From Pseudomonas sp. PH1b (GTDB lineage Bacteria > Pseudomonadota > Gammaproteobacteria > Pseudomonadales > Pseudomonadaceae), in NCBI RefSeq assembly GCF_000633395.1, contig NZ_AYMU01000015.1, positions 62,001 to 126,000 on the forward strand: a stretch of 64,000 bases of DNA, given 5' to 3'. Shown one piece after another: positions 52,417 to 61,205 of this stretch; the stretch's first letter is position 1, and each line of letters starts with the position of its first letter. The notes beneath the pieces are model-generated. The model ran no database searches. It was not told where the DNA came from and saw only the letters and a program-made list of their open reading frames with translations. The position numbers and the translations under genes are program-made.

Positions 52417-53244
52417 TCATGGGGCGAAGGGCATCACGCGTTTGTGCTGGGTCTTGCGGTAGGTGTCGCAGATGATCCTGAAGGCCTCTTCGCGTACCGG
52501 GTGGCCGTGCAGGAAGGCGTCGATCTCGGTGTAGGTGACGCCGTGGGAGGCTTCGTCCGGCTTGCCCGGGGAGAGGTCCTCGAGGTCGGCAGTAGGGACT
52601 TTCTCCACCAGCGACTCCGGAGCACCGAAATACCGGGCGATGGAGCGCACCTGGTTTTTCACCAGCCCGCTCAGCGGCGCGAGGTCGCAGGCGCCATCAC
52701 CGAACTTGGTGAAAAAGCCCATCACGGCCTCGGCGGCGTGGTCGGTGCCGATCACCAGGCCATGGGCGGCGCCGGCGATGGTGTACTGGGCGACCATGCG
52801 CATCCGCGCCTTGGTGTTGCCGAGGACGAAATCCCGGGACACCGCATGCTGTCCCTCGAAGGCCGCCACTTCATTGGCCAGGGCCTTGACCGCCGGGCCG
52901 ATGTTCACCGTGTGGCGTTCATCGGGGTTGATGAAATCCACCGAAGCCTGGGCATCGTGCTCGTCGAACTGGGTTTCATAGGGCAGGCGCACGGCGATGA
53001 AACGGTAGCTGCCATCACCGCTGCGCTCGCGCAGTTCACGCATGGCGCGTTGGGCCAGCAGGCCGGCGGTCAGCGAGTCGACGCCGCCGCTGATGCCCAG
53101 CACCAGGGACTTGAGCCCGGAATTGACCAGGCAATCCTGGATGAAGCGGATGCGCCGGGCGACTTCCGCCTCAAGGGCGGCGTGGTCGGAAAAAGGTGCT
53201 TGGACCTTGAGCTGCTGCGCAATCTCACGCTGTACGGCTTGCAT
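52417..53244 (-). CDS. nadE: NAD synthetase, ammonia-dependent
   Basis: 275 residues; adenylates nicotinate adenine dinucleotide and amidates it to NAD with free ammonia. The PP-loop SGGVDS is in VLGISGGVDSLTAG, and there is no N-terminal glutaminase domain, hence the short ammonia-dependent form. GTDHAAEAVMGFFTKFGDGA is conserved. Three bp downstream of pncB on the same strand, forming a NAD salvage operon. Confidence 0.96.
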   Translation of the reverse strand: MQAVQREIAQQLKVQAPFSDHAALEAEVARRIRFIQDCLVNSGLKSLVLGISGGVDSLTAGLLAQRAMRELRERSGDGSYRFIAVRLPYETQFDEHDAQASVDFINPDERHTVNIGPAVKALANEVAAFEGQHAVSRDFVLGNTKARMRMVAQYTIAGAAHGLVIGTDHAAEAVMGFFTKFGDGACDLAPLSGLVKNQVRSIARYFGAPESLVEKVPTADLEDLSPGKPDEASHGVTYTEIDAFLHGHPVREEAFRIICDTYRKTQHKRVMPFAP

Positions 53245-53247
53245 GAT

Positions 53248-54462
53248 TCACTCCTTGCCAGGTTGGGCTGGTACTTGGAAAACGTGGCGCAAGTAAGCGA
53301 CGAAGTTCGGATCCTTGCAATGGGTCTTGCCCGCTTCATCGGAGATCTTGGCGACGGGCTGGCCATTGCAGGCAGCCATTTTAAGCACGATGCTCATCGG
53401 CTCGACACCGGGAATGTCACAGGTCAGGTTGGTGCCGATGCCGAAGCTGACATTGATCCGACCCCGCAGTGCACGGAAGATTTCCAGGGAACGGGGCAGG
53501 GTCAGGCTGTCGGAGAACACCAGGGTCTTGCTCATCGGCTCGATGCCCAGCTTGTGATAGTGGGCGATGGCCTTTTCCGCCCAGAGGATCGGGTCCCCGG
53601 AGTCGTGGCGCAGGCCGTCGAACAGCTTGGCGAAGAACAGGTCGAAGTCGCCGAGGAAGGCATCGGTGGTGATGCAGTCGGTCAAGGCGATGCCCAGCAG
53701 ACCGCGGTATTCGCGGACCCAGCAATCGAGGGCGGCAATCTGGCTGTCGATCAGCCGTGGCCCGAGTTGCTGGTGGGCCATGATCCATTCGTGGGCCATG
53801 GTGCCCAGGGGCTTCATGTTCAGCTCGCGGGACAGGTGGACGTTGCTGGTGCCGACAAAACGCCCGGGGAAATCGTGCTTGAGCACGTTCACCACTTCTT
53901 CCTGGACCCGGTAGGAAAAGCGCCGGCGGGTGCCGAAATCCGCCACCTGCAGTTCGGACAACTCTTCACTGCTGGCGTTGGCGCTCAGCCAGTCGAACTT
54001 GCGGTACAGCTGTTCGCGGGCCTGTACCAGCAGCACTTCACGGTAGCGATAGCGGTTGCGCACTTCACTGATGATGGCCAGCATCGGCACTTCAAACAGG
54101 ATCACGTGCAGCCAGGGGCCGCGCAGGCGGATGAACAGCTCGCCGTTCTCGATGCCGGTGTGCACGTAGCGCAGGTTGAAGCGGAACAACCCGAGAAAAC
54201 GCAGGAAGTCCGGCTTGAGAAAACTGATGCGTTCGAGAAAACCCAGTTGGTCGGCGCTCAGGCTCAATTCCGCCAGGCGCTCGAACTGATAGCGGATCTC
54301 GGCCAGGTAGGGCCGTAGGTCCTCGCTGTTACGGCAACGAAACTCCCATTCCACTTCCACGTTGGGATAGTTGTGCAGCACCGCCTGCATCATGGTCAGT
54401 TTGTAGAAGTCGGTGTCGAGCAGGTTCTGCACGATGCGATCGGCAAACACACTCTCGCTCAT
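53248..54462 (-). CDS. pncB: Nicotinate phosphoribosyltransferase
   Basis: 404 residues; converts nicotinate and PRPP to nicotinate mononucleotide in the Preiss-Handler salvage route. Recognised by LLDTDFYKLTMMQAVLH at the start, GTMAHEWIMAHQQL (family His) and DSLTLPRSLEIF. ATG at 54462 (MSESVFADRIVQ); the frame extends five residues upstream without a better site. Directly upstream of nadE; the two genes give nicotinate to NAD in three steps, lacking only nadD. Confidence 0.96.
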   Translation of the reverse strand: MSESVFADRIVQNLLDTDFYKLTMMQAVLHNYPNVEVEWEFRCRNSEDLRPYLAEIRYQFERLAELSLSADQLGFLERISFLKPDFLRFLGLFRFNLRYVHTGIENGELFIRLRGPWLHVILFEVPMLAIISEVRNRYRYREVLLVQAREQLYRKFDWLSANASSEELSELQVADFGTRRRFSYRVQEEVVNVLKHDFPGRFVGTSNVHLSRELNMKPLGTMAHEWIMAHQQLGPRLIDSQIAALDCWVREYRGLLGIALTDCITTDAFLGDFDLFFAKLFDGLRHDSGDPILWAEKAIAHYHKLGIEPMSKTLVFSDSLTLPRSLEIFRALRGRINVSFGIGTNLTCDIPGVEPMSIVLKMAACNGQPVAKISDEAGKTHCKDPNFVAYLRHVFQVPAQPGKE

Positions 54463-54587
54463 AACGGGAATCTCCATGCTGGCCGCAACAGACAGCGGCG
54501 GCTTCAGCTCTTTCTGTGAAGGCGCTAGTGGCGCATAGACGCCCGGCGCTTTGCCAGTGTTTTTTCGTGGTGGGTGATTGTCCGGCC

Positions 54588-54668
54588 GCAGGAGCTGGCT
54601 CGCCAGCGAATCAACCTTCAGCCTTGTGCAGGGCTCAAGGGCCTGTTCGCCGGCAAGCCGGCTCCTAC
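54588..54668. repeat. REP pair upstream of pncB / 3' end of amaR
   Basis: GCAGGAGCTGGCTCGCCAGC+GAA at 54588-54610 and inverse TTCGCCGGCAAGCCGGCTCC+TAC at 54646-54668. The last bases of the second copy supply the TAG stop codon (54667-54665) of the LysR gene. Confidence 0.8.
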
Positions 54669-55567
54669 GGGAGAGGGGAATCGTTGTGTTCCAGCATCCA
54701 GCGCACGAAGTCGCGGACCTTGGGCACCTCCGCCGAATGCTCGGGATAGGCCAGGTAGTAGGCGTCCTGGCTGGGCATCGCGTGTTTCCAGGCGATCACC
54801 AATTTGCCCTCGGCCAGCTCTTCCTCCACCAGGAACCGGGGCAGCAGCGCCACGCCGCAGCCGACCTGGGCCGCGCGGATGCACATATAGAAGGTCTCGA
54901 AGCGCGGGCCGTGGTAGCTGTGCTCGGTCTGGTAGCCCTGCTGGTCGAACCACTCGTGCCAGCCCTGGGGCCGCGAGGCGTTCTGCAGCAGCACCAGCTC
55001 GGTGAGTTGCCGCGGATCGGTCAAGGGCTCGGCAGGCAGGCTGTCGGGGGCGCACACCGCCACCAGTTCCTCGCTGAACAGTTTCAGGCTCTCGGTGCCG
55101 GGGCGCGAACCCTGGCCGAAGTAGAACGCCAGGTCGGCGTGGCCCTGGAGCAGCTCGTCCGGCTCCTGTTCGTTGCACAAGTCCAGATGGATGTGCGGGT
55201 GGCGCAGGCGCCAGCCCTTGAGCCTTGGCACCAGCCAGCGCGCGCCGAAGGTGTAGGGCGTGGACACCCGCAGCACCTCGGTCTCGCCGCCGTAGGAGCG
55301 CAGGTAATGGGTGGACATCTCCACCTGGGTGAGGATCTTGCGCACTTCCACCAGGTACAGGTCGCCGGCCGGGGTCAGTTGCAGGCGTCGGCGCACGCGG
55401 CGAAACAGCAGGTGCTGCAGCAGTTCTTCCAACTGCGCCACCTGTTTGCTCACGGCGCTCTGGGTGAGGTTGAGTTCCTCGGCGGCGCGGGTGAAGCTCA
55501 GGTGCCGGGTCACGGCTTCAAAGCACTGCAGGGCAGTGATCGACGGCAGGTAGCGTTTGTTCAGCAT
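54665..55567 (-). CDS. amaR: LysR-family regulator of the ama genes
   Basis: 300 residues; N-terminal winged helix-turn-helix (about 5-65: LPSITALQCFEAVTRHLSFT, AEELNLTQSAVSKQVAQLEE) and a periplasmic-binding-protein-like effector domain. Divergent from amaB with 171 bp between, the classic LysR arrangement; by synteny with P. putida the effector is expected to be an intermediate of the pipecolate/lysine route, which is inference. The stop codon lies inside a REP element, implying REP insertion or decay at the 3' end. Confidence 0.85.
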   Translation of the reverse strand: MLNKRYLPSITALQCFEAVTRHLSFTRAAEELNLTQSAVSKQVAQLEELLQHLLFRRVRRRLQLTPAGDLYLVEVRKILTQVEMSTHYLRSYGGETEVLRVSTPYTFGARWLVPRLKGWRLRHPHIHLDLCNEQEPDELLQGHADLAFYFGQGSRPGTESLKLFSEELVAVCAPDSLPAEPLTDPRQLTELVLLQNASRPQGWHEWFDQQGYQTEHSYHGPRFETFYMCIRAAQVGCGVALLPRFLVEEELAEGKLVIAWKHAMPSQDAYYLAYPEHSAEVPKVRDFVRWMLEHNDSPLP

Positions 55568-55738
55568 GGCTTGTCCTTGTTCTTATCGGTGCTGGAGGCC
55601 GGCTCAGCATGAATAAACGGAATGATATCTCGCTTAAAGGTCGTTTGTTGGCAAGTCTCGGGCCAGCTACAACTACAGGCCTTGATGGCCGTCGCAGCGG
55701 TCGGGATTTTTCGCATTCATCTGTAAGGAGTGACCCCC

Positions 55739-57229
55739 ATGGTTGCCGCATTGCTTGATCGTCTGGGTGTGAACCCGGCTCTGTACCAGTCGGGCACACA
55801 GCCTGTGCATTCGCCCATCGACGGCAGCCGCATCGCCGCGGTGAACTGGCAGGGCGCTGCCGAAGTGGAGCAGCAGGTCAGTCGCGCAGAGCATGCATTT
55901 GCCCTGTGGCGCAAGGTGCCGGCACCGCGCCGTGGCGAGCTGGTGCGCCAGTTCGGCGAAGTGCTGCGCGAGTACAAGGCCGACCTCGGGGAACTGGTGT
56001 CCTGGGAAGCCGGCAAGATCACCCAGGAGGGGCTGGGGGAAGTGCAGGAGATGATCGACATCTGCGACTTCGCCGTCGGCCTGTCGCGCCAGCTCTACGG
56101 TCTGACCATCGCTTCCGAGCGCCCGGGCCACCACATGCGTGAAACCTGGCATCCGCTGGGCGTGGTCGGGGTCATCAGCGCCTTCAACTTCCCGGTGGCG
56201 GTCTGGGCCTGGAACACCACCCTGGCGCTGGTGTGCGGCAACTCGGTGATCTGGAAACCTTCGGAGAAGACCCCGCTCACCGCCCTGGCCTGCCAGGCGC
56301 TGCTGGAGCGTGTGCTGAAGAACTTCAGCGATGCCCCCGAGTACCTGAGCCAGGTGATCATCGGTGGCCGTGATGCCGGTGCCGCCCTGGTGGACGATCC
56401 GCGGGTGGCCCTGATCAGCGCCACCGGCAGTACCCGCATGGGCCGCGAAGTGGCGCCGAAAGTGGCCGCACGCTTTGCCCGCAGCATCCTCGAACTGGGG
56501 GGCAACAATGCCATGATCCTCGGCCCGAGCGCCGATCTGGACATGGCGGTGCGCGCCATCCTGTTCAGTGCCGTGGGTACCGCCGGCCAGCGTTGCACCA
56601 CCCTGCGTCGCCTGATTGCCCACGAGTCGGTGAAAGAGGAAATCATCAGCCGCCTCAAGACGGCCTATTCCAAGGTGCGCATCGGCCACCCGCTGGAAGG
56701 CAACCTGATCGGCCCGCTGATCGACAAACACAGTTTCGAGGCCATGCAGGATGCCCTGGAGCAGGCCCTGAGCGAGGGCGGCCGGGTCTTCGGTGGCCAG
56801 CGCCAGCTGCAGGACCAGTTCCCCAATGCCTACTACGTATCGCCGGCCATCGTTGAAATGCCCGAGCAGAGCGAGGTGGTGTGCAGCGAAACCTTCGCCC
56901 CGATCCTCTATGTGATTGGCTACAGCGACTTCGAAGAAGCCCTGCGCCTGAACAACGCCGTGCCCCAGGGCCTGTCCTCGTGCATCTTCACCACCGATGT
57001 GCGCGAAGCCGAGCAGTTCATGTCGGCGGTGGGCAGCGACTGCGGGATTGCCAACGTCAACATCGGCCCGAGCGGCGCCGAGATCGGCGGCGCCTTCGGC
57101 GGCGAGAAGGAAACCGGGGGCGGTCGCGAGTCCGGCTCCGATGCCTGGCGCGGCTACATGCGGCGCCAGACCAACACCGTCAACTACTCCTGGGAGCTGC
57201 CATTGGCCCAGGGCATCACCTTCGATTGA
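55739..57229 (+). CDS. amaB: Piperideine-6-carboxylate (aminoadipate semialdehyde) dehydrogenase AmaB
   Basis: 496 residues; aldehyde dehydrogenase oxidising L-2-aminoadipate-6-semialdehyde/piperideine-6-carboxylate to 2-aminoadipate in lysine catabolism via pipecolate. Catalytic Glu in LELGGNNAMI and Cys in AGQRCTTLRR; NAD-site pattern GSTRMGREV. The C-terminal GGEKETGGGRESGSDAW matches the ALDH7/AmaB branch. ATG at 55739 is eight bases after TAAGGAG; a GTG at 55730 is closer to that site and less likely. amaA follows after a 113 bp gap with a REP pair. Confidence 0.92.
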   Translation: MVAALLDRLGVNPALYQSGTQPVHSPIDGSRIAAVNWQGAAEVEQQVSRAEHAFALWRKVPAPRRGELVRQFGEVLREYKADLGELVSWEAGKITQEGLGEVQEMIDICDFAVGLSRQLYGLTIASERPGHHMRETWHPLGVVGVISAFNFPVAVWAWNTTLALVCGNSVIWKPSEKTPLTALACQALLERVLKNFSDAPEYLSQVIIGGRDAGAALVDDPRVALISATGSTRMGREVAPKVAARFARSILELGGNNAMILGPSADLDMAVRAILFSAVGTAGQRCTTLRRLIAHESVKEEIISRLKTAYSKVRIGHPLEGNLIGPLIDKHSFEAMQDALEQALSEGGRVFGGQRQLQDQFPNAYYVSPAIVEMPEQSEVVCSETFAPILYVIGYSDFEEALRLNNAVPQGLSSCIFTTDVREAEQFMSAVGSDCGIANVNIGPSGAEIGGAFGGEKETGGGRESGSDAWRGYMRRQTNTVNYSWELPLAQGITFD

Positions 57230-57234
57230 AGTTG

Positions 57235-57290
57235 TTCGCGAGCAAGCTGGCTCCTACAGGTCGGTTTGTAGGAGCCAGCTGGCTGGCGAA
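57235..57290. repeat. REP pair between amaB and amaA
   Basis: TTCGCGAGCAAGCTGGCTCC+TAC (57235-57257) and GTAGGAGCCAGCTGGCTGGC+GAA (57268-57290), tail-to-tail with 10 bp between, inside an operon. Confidence 0.8.
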
Positions 57291-57342
57291 TCGCGATCAA
57301 TGCGTTTCAGCGTCTGTGGTTCGTTGATTTCGGAGTCTGGCA

Positions 57343-58626
57343 ATGGCGCTACAAGAACAATGTCTATGGGAAACACTCACCCCGCAACGGCCTGACAAGG
57401 CGCCACTCCAGGGCGAACTGACGGCGGATGTGTGCATCATCGGCGCCGGCTTCACCGGGCTGTCGGCCGCCGTGCATTTGCTGGAGCAGGGCAAGCGGGT
57501 CTGTGTGGTCGAAGCCCACCGCGCGGGGCACGGCGGCTCGGGGCGCAACGTCGGGCTGGTGAACGCCGGCATGTGGATCCCCCCGGACGAGATCGAGGCC
57601 GGTTTCGGCGAGCAGGTGGGCAGCCAGCTCAACCGCATGCTCGGCGCGGCGCCGGCTTTGGTGTTCAGCCTGGTGGACAAGTACCGCATCGATTGCCAGC
57701 TGCGCCGCGAAGGCACCTTGCACATGGCCCACAATGCCCGGGGCGAGGCCGATCTGCGCAGCCGTGAAGAGCAATGGAAACGTCGCGGGGCTCCCGTGGA
57801 GTTGCTGACCGGCGCGGCATGCGAGGCGGCAACCGGCACCCGCAAGATTGCCGCGGCCCTGCTCGACCGGCGGGCGGGGACCCTCAACCCCATGGCTTAC
57901 GTCAGCGGCCTGGCCAGGGCCGCCACGGAAATGGGCGGGCGTCTGTTCGACCATTCCCCGGTCACCCGTCTGGAACGCCAGGGCCAGCGCTGGTCGGTGC
58001 AGACCGAGCAGGGCTCGGTACTGGCCGAACAAGTGGTGATCGCCTCCAACGCCTACACCGAAGGCGACTGGACCGAATTGCGCCGCAACTTTTTCCCCGG
58101 CTACTACTACCAGGTGGCTTCTGCGCCCCTGACCGAAGAGGCGGCGCAGCAGATCCTGCCCGGGGGGCAGGGCTCCTGGGATACCCGCCAGGTGCTCAGC
58201 AGCATTCGCCGGGATGCCGAGGGCCGCCTGCTGCTGGGCAGCCTGGGCAACGGTCGCCAGAAGCCCATGTGGTTCCTCAAGGCCTGGGCCGATCGGGTGC
58301 AGCAGCATTACTTCCCCTACCTCAAGCCGGTGCAGTGGGAATGCACCTGGACCGGCTGCATCGCCTTCACCCCGGACCACCTGATGCGCCTGTTCGAGCC
58401 GGCCCCGGGCCTGGTGGCCGTGACCGGTTACAACGGCCGTGGGGTGACCACCGGAACCGTGGTCGGCAAGGCCTTCGCCGACTACCTGTGCAACGGCGAC
58501 CCCCAGGCCCTGCCGATCCCCTTCGCAGCCATGCAGCCCCTGGCCGGCGTGGGCTTGCGCAGTTGCCTGTACGAAGCCGGCTTCTCCCTCTACCACGCGG
58601 GCCAGTGCCTGCGAATCGTGATCTGA
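57343..58626 (+). CDS. amaA: L-pipecolate oxidase AmaA
   Basis: 427 residues; FAD-dependent amine oxidase of the DAO family that oxidises L-pipecolate to piperideine-6-carboxylate, the substrate of AmaB. Dinucleotide-binding motif IGAGFTGLSAAVHLLEQG near residue 33, the substrate-side GSGRNVGLVNAGMW block, and the C-terminal FAD contact TGYNGRGVTTGTVVGKAFAD. Assignment rests on family plus position behind amaB and amaR. ATG 57343 follows CGGAG. No terminator is evident until the inverted repeat at 58682. Confidence 0.88.
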   Translation: MALQEQCLWETLTPQRPDKAPLQGELTADVCIIGAGFTGLSAAVHLLEQGKRVCVVEAHRAGHGGSGRNVGLVNAGMWIPPDEIEAGFGEQVGSQLNRMLGAAPALVFSLVDKYRIDCQLRREGTLHMAHNARGEADLRSREEQWKRRGAPVELLTGAACEAATGTRKIAAALLDRRAGTLNPMAYVSGLARAATEMGGRLFDHSPVTRLERQGQRWSVQTEQGSVLAEQVVIASNAYTEGDWTELRRNFFPGYYYQVASAPLTEEAAQQILPGGQGSWDTRQVLSSIRRDAEGRLLLGSLGNGRQKPMWFLKAWADRVQQHYFPYLKPVQWECTWTGCIAFTPDHLMRLFEPAPGLVAVTGYNGRGVTTGTVVGKAFADYLCNGDPQALPIPFAAMQPLAGVGLRSCLYEAGFSLYHAGQCLRIVI

Positions 58627-58681
58627 ACAAGGAAATAATAGGCTGCCGACGACGCTTTTCGATGCAGCGACTAGCCTGTAA

Positions 58682-58709
58682 TGGTGCGGCTCGTAGCAGT
58701 CCCGCACCA
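58682..58709. repeat. Inverted repeat after amaA
   Basis: TGGTGCGG (58682-58689) and CCGCACCA (58702-58709) are a perfect 8-bp inverted repeat with a 12-base loop, 56 bp past the amaA stop. No U run; it could end the ama transcript or be a regulator site for the transporter operon. Confidence 0.5.
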
Positions 58710-58746
58710 GCAGTGTGCAGTTCGGTGACGCGGGCTGTTACAGCAG

Positions 58747-58844
58747 GGTTGCACGTTGAATTGTGTCGCGGTTGCAATGATGGCACGCATGGGTTGCGCC
58801 CATTAAAAAGCAGGGTTTTACCTTCCGCGGTTTAGACGGTTGCA
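58747..58844 (+). promoter_or_regulatory. Phased GGTTGCA array, probable activator sites
   Basis: GGTTGCA at 58747-58753, 58770-58776 and 58838-58844, GGTTGCG at 58792-58798, and the weaker GGTTTTA at 58814-58820. Spacings are 23, 22, 22 and 24 bp, about two helical turns, so all sites face the same side of the DNA. The array lies 74 to 171 bp upstream of a sigma-54 promoter, where enhancer-binding activators sit. Confidence 0.5.
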
Positions 58845-58917
58845 CGCCCAATAAAAAAGGGCTCGAAACAGTCGAAATAACAATAAGACAGCGACTTTTT
58901 TCAGAATAAAAAACCAC

Positions 58918-58933
58918 TGGCACGGCGCTTGCT
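58918..58933 (+). promoter_or_regulatory. Sigma-54 promoter of the amino-acid transporter operon
   Basis: TGGCACGGCGCTTGCT is an exact match to TGGCACG-N4-TTGCW with GG/GC spacing of 12 bp. Expected start near 58944, 47 bp before the ATG. Confidence 0.85.
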
Positions 58934-58990
58934 CTGAGCAACCTTAGTGAAGTCGCAGTGCCAACTAAAAAAACCTTGGAGCACCACCTC

Positions 58991-60127
58991 ATGTCCCAGA
59001 CGTTTTACAAGAAAGGCTTTCTGGCCCTCGCAGTGGCAACTGCGCTGGGTGTTTCTGCGTTTGCTCAAGCCGACCTGAAGATCGGCGTAGCGGGTCCCAT
59101 GACAGGCGCCAACGCGGCATTTGGCGAGCAGTACATGAAGGGTGCACAGGCAGCGGCTGACGAGATCAATGCCAAGGGTGGGGTCAACGGCGAGAAGATT
59201 GTCCTGGTGAAAGGCGACGACGCCTGCGAGCCGAAACAGGCCGTGGCCGTGGCCAACCGCCTGGTGGACCAGGACAAGGTGGCCGGGGTGGTCGGGCATT
59301 TCTGTTCTTCTTCGACCATTCCGGCTTCCGAGGTGTACAGCGATGCCGGGGTGATTGCCATCACTCCGGGCTCCACCAACCCCCAGGTCACCGAGCGCGG
59401 CCTCTCCGCGATGTTCCGCATGTGCGGGCGTGACGACCAGCAGGGCATCGTCGCCGGCGACTACATCGTCGACGTGCTCAAGGGCAAGAAAGTCGCGGTG
59501 CTGCACGACAAGGACACCTACGGCCAAGGCCTGGCGGATGCGACCAAGGCGCAGCTGACCAAGCGCGGTGTGACCCCGGTGCTGTATGAAGGCCTGACCC
59601 GTGGCGAGAAGGACTTCAGCGCCGTGGTGACCAAGATCCGCGCCGCCGGCGCCGATGTGGTGTATTTCGGCGGCTTGCATCCGGAAGCCGGCCCGCTGGT
59701 GCGCCAACTGCGTGAGCAGGGCCTGAAGGACGTCAAGTTCATGTCCGACGACGGCATCGTCACCGACGAGCTGGTGACCACCGCCGGTGGCCCGCAGTAC
59801 GTCGACGGCGTGTACATGACCTTCGGCGCCGACCCGCGCCTGCTGCCGGACAGCAAGGCGGTGGTGGATGCGTTCCGCAAGGCCGGCACCGAGCCTGAAG
59901 GCTACACCCTGTACGCCTACGCTTCGATCCAGGCCCTGGCCGCCGGCTTCGGCGGTGCCAAATCCAACAAGGGCGAAGACGCCGCCAAGTGGCTCAAGGC
60001 CAACCCGGTGAAAACCGTGATGGGCGAGAAGTCCTGGGACGCCAAGGGCGACCTGAAGATCTCCGACTACGTGGTCTACCAGTGGGACAAGGACGGCAAG
60101 TACCACCAGCTGGAAAAACAGAAGTGA
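58991..60127 (+). CDS. livK: Branched-chain amino-acid-type ABC transporter binding protein
   Basis: 378 residues; periplasmic LivJ/LivK/BraC-type receptor. Signal peptide ends near SAFAQA; the mature start DLKIGVAGPMTGANAAFGEQ is the family hallmark, with one disulfide pair expected from DDACEPK and a second Cys (GHFCSS). Substrate is probably a branched-chain or related amino acid. The nearby lysine/pipecolate genes leave open another aliphatic amino acid. ATG 58991 is used; the frame opens to 58958. Expressed from a sigma-54 promoter. Confidence 0.9.
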   Translation: MSQTFYKKGFLALAVATALGVSAFAQADLKIGVAGPMTGANAAFGEQYMKGAQAAADEINAKGGVNGEKIVLVKGDDACEPKQAVAVANRLVDQDKVAGVVGHFCSSSTIPASEVYSDAGVIAITPGSTNPQVTERGLSAMFRMCGRDDQQGIVAGDYIVDVLKGKKVAVLHDKDTYGQGLADATKAQLTKRGVTPVLYEGLTRGEKDFSAVVTKIRAAGADVVYFGGLHPEAGPLVRQLREQGLKDVKFMSDDGIVTDELVTTAGGPQYVDGVYMTFGADPRLLPDSKAVVDAFRKAGTEPEGYTLYAYASIQALAAGFGGAKSNKGEDAAKWLKANPVKTVMGEKSWDAKGDLKISDYVVYQWDKDGKYHQLEKQK

Positions 60128-60139
60128 CATGAGTCCGTC

Positions 60140-60171
60140 CGGGTCGGCACCACCCCCTGGTGTCGGCCCGT
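60140..60171 (+). other. Hairpin between binding-protein and permease genes
   Basis: CGGGTCGGCACCAC (60140-60153) pairs with CTGGTGTCGGCCCG (60158-60171) with two mismatched or G-U positions. No immediate U run. Such hairpins often stabilise the binding-protein message or lower readthrough so that receptor exceeds membrane components. The remainder of the 161 bp gap shows nothing else clear. Confidence 0.6.
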
Positions 60172-60288
60172 GCTCGTGCAGTACTTGCCTTTTTTCGTAG
60201 AGCTGCACAACGGACGTGTTGCGCGGACGGGTGATCCCTGTCCGGCGTTGACGCCCTGTGCCGTCTCTCAAGTCCGTGAGATTGCGTT

Positions 60289-61203
<915 letters not shown>

Positions 61204-61205
61204 GT

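Noticed and set aside
52339..54318. Plus-strand frame of 659 codons over nadE and pncB
   Set aside because: Covers two unmistakable minus-strand genes in antisense; no domain.
58781..58798. TGGCACGCATGGGTTGCG as a second sigma-54 promoter
   Set aside because: GG and GC elements are two bases too far apart; sigma-54 promoters tolerate almost no spacing change.
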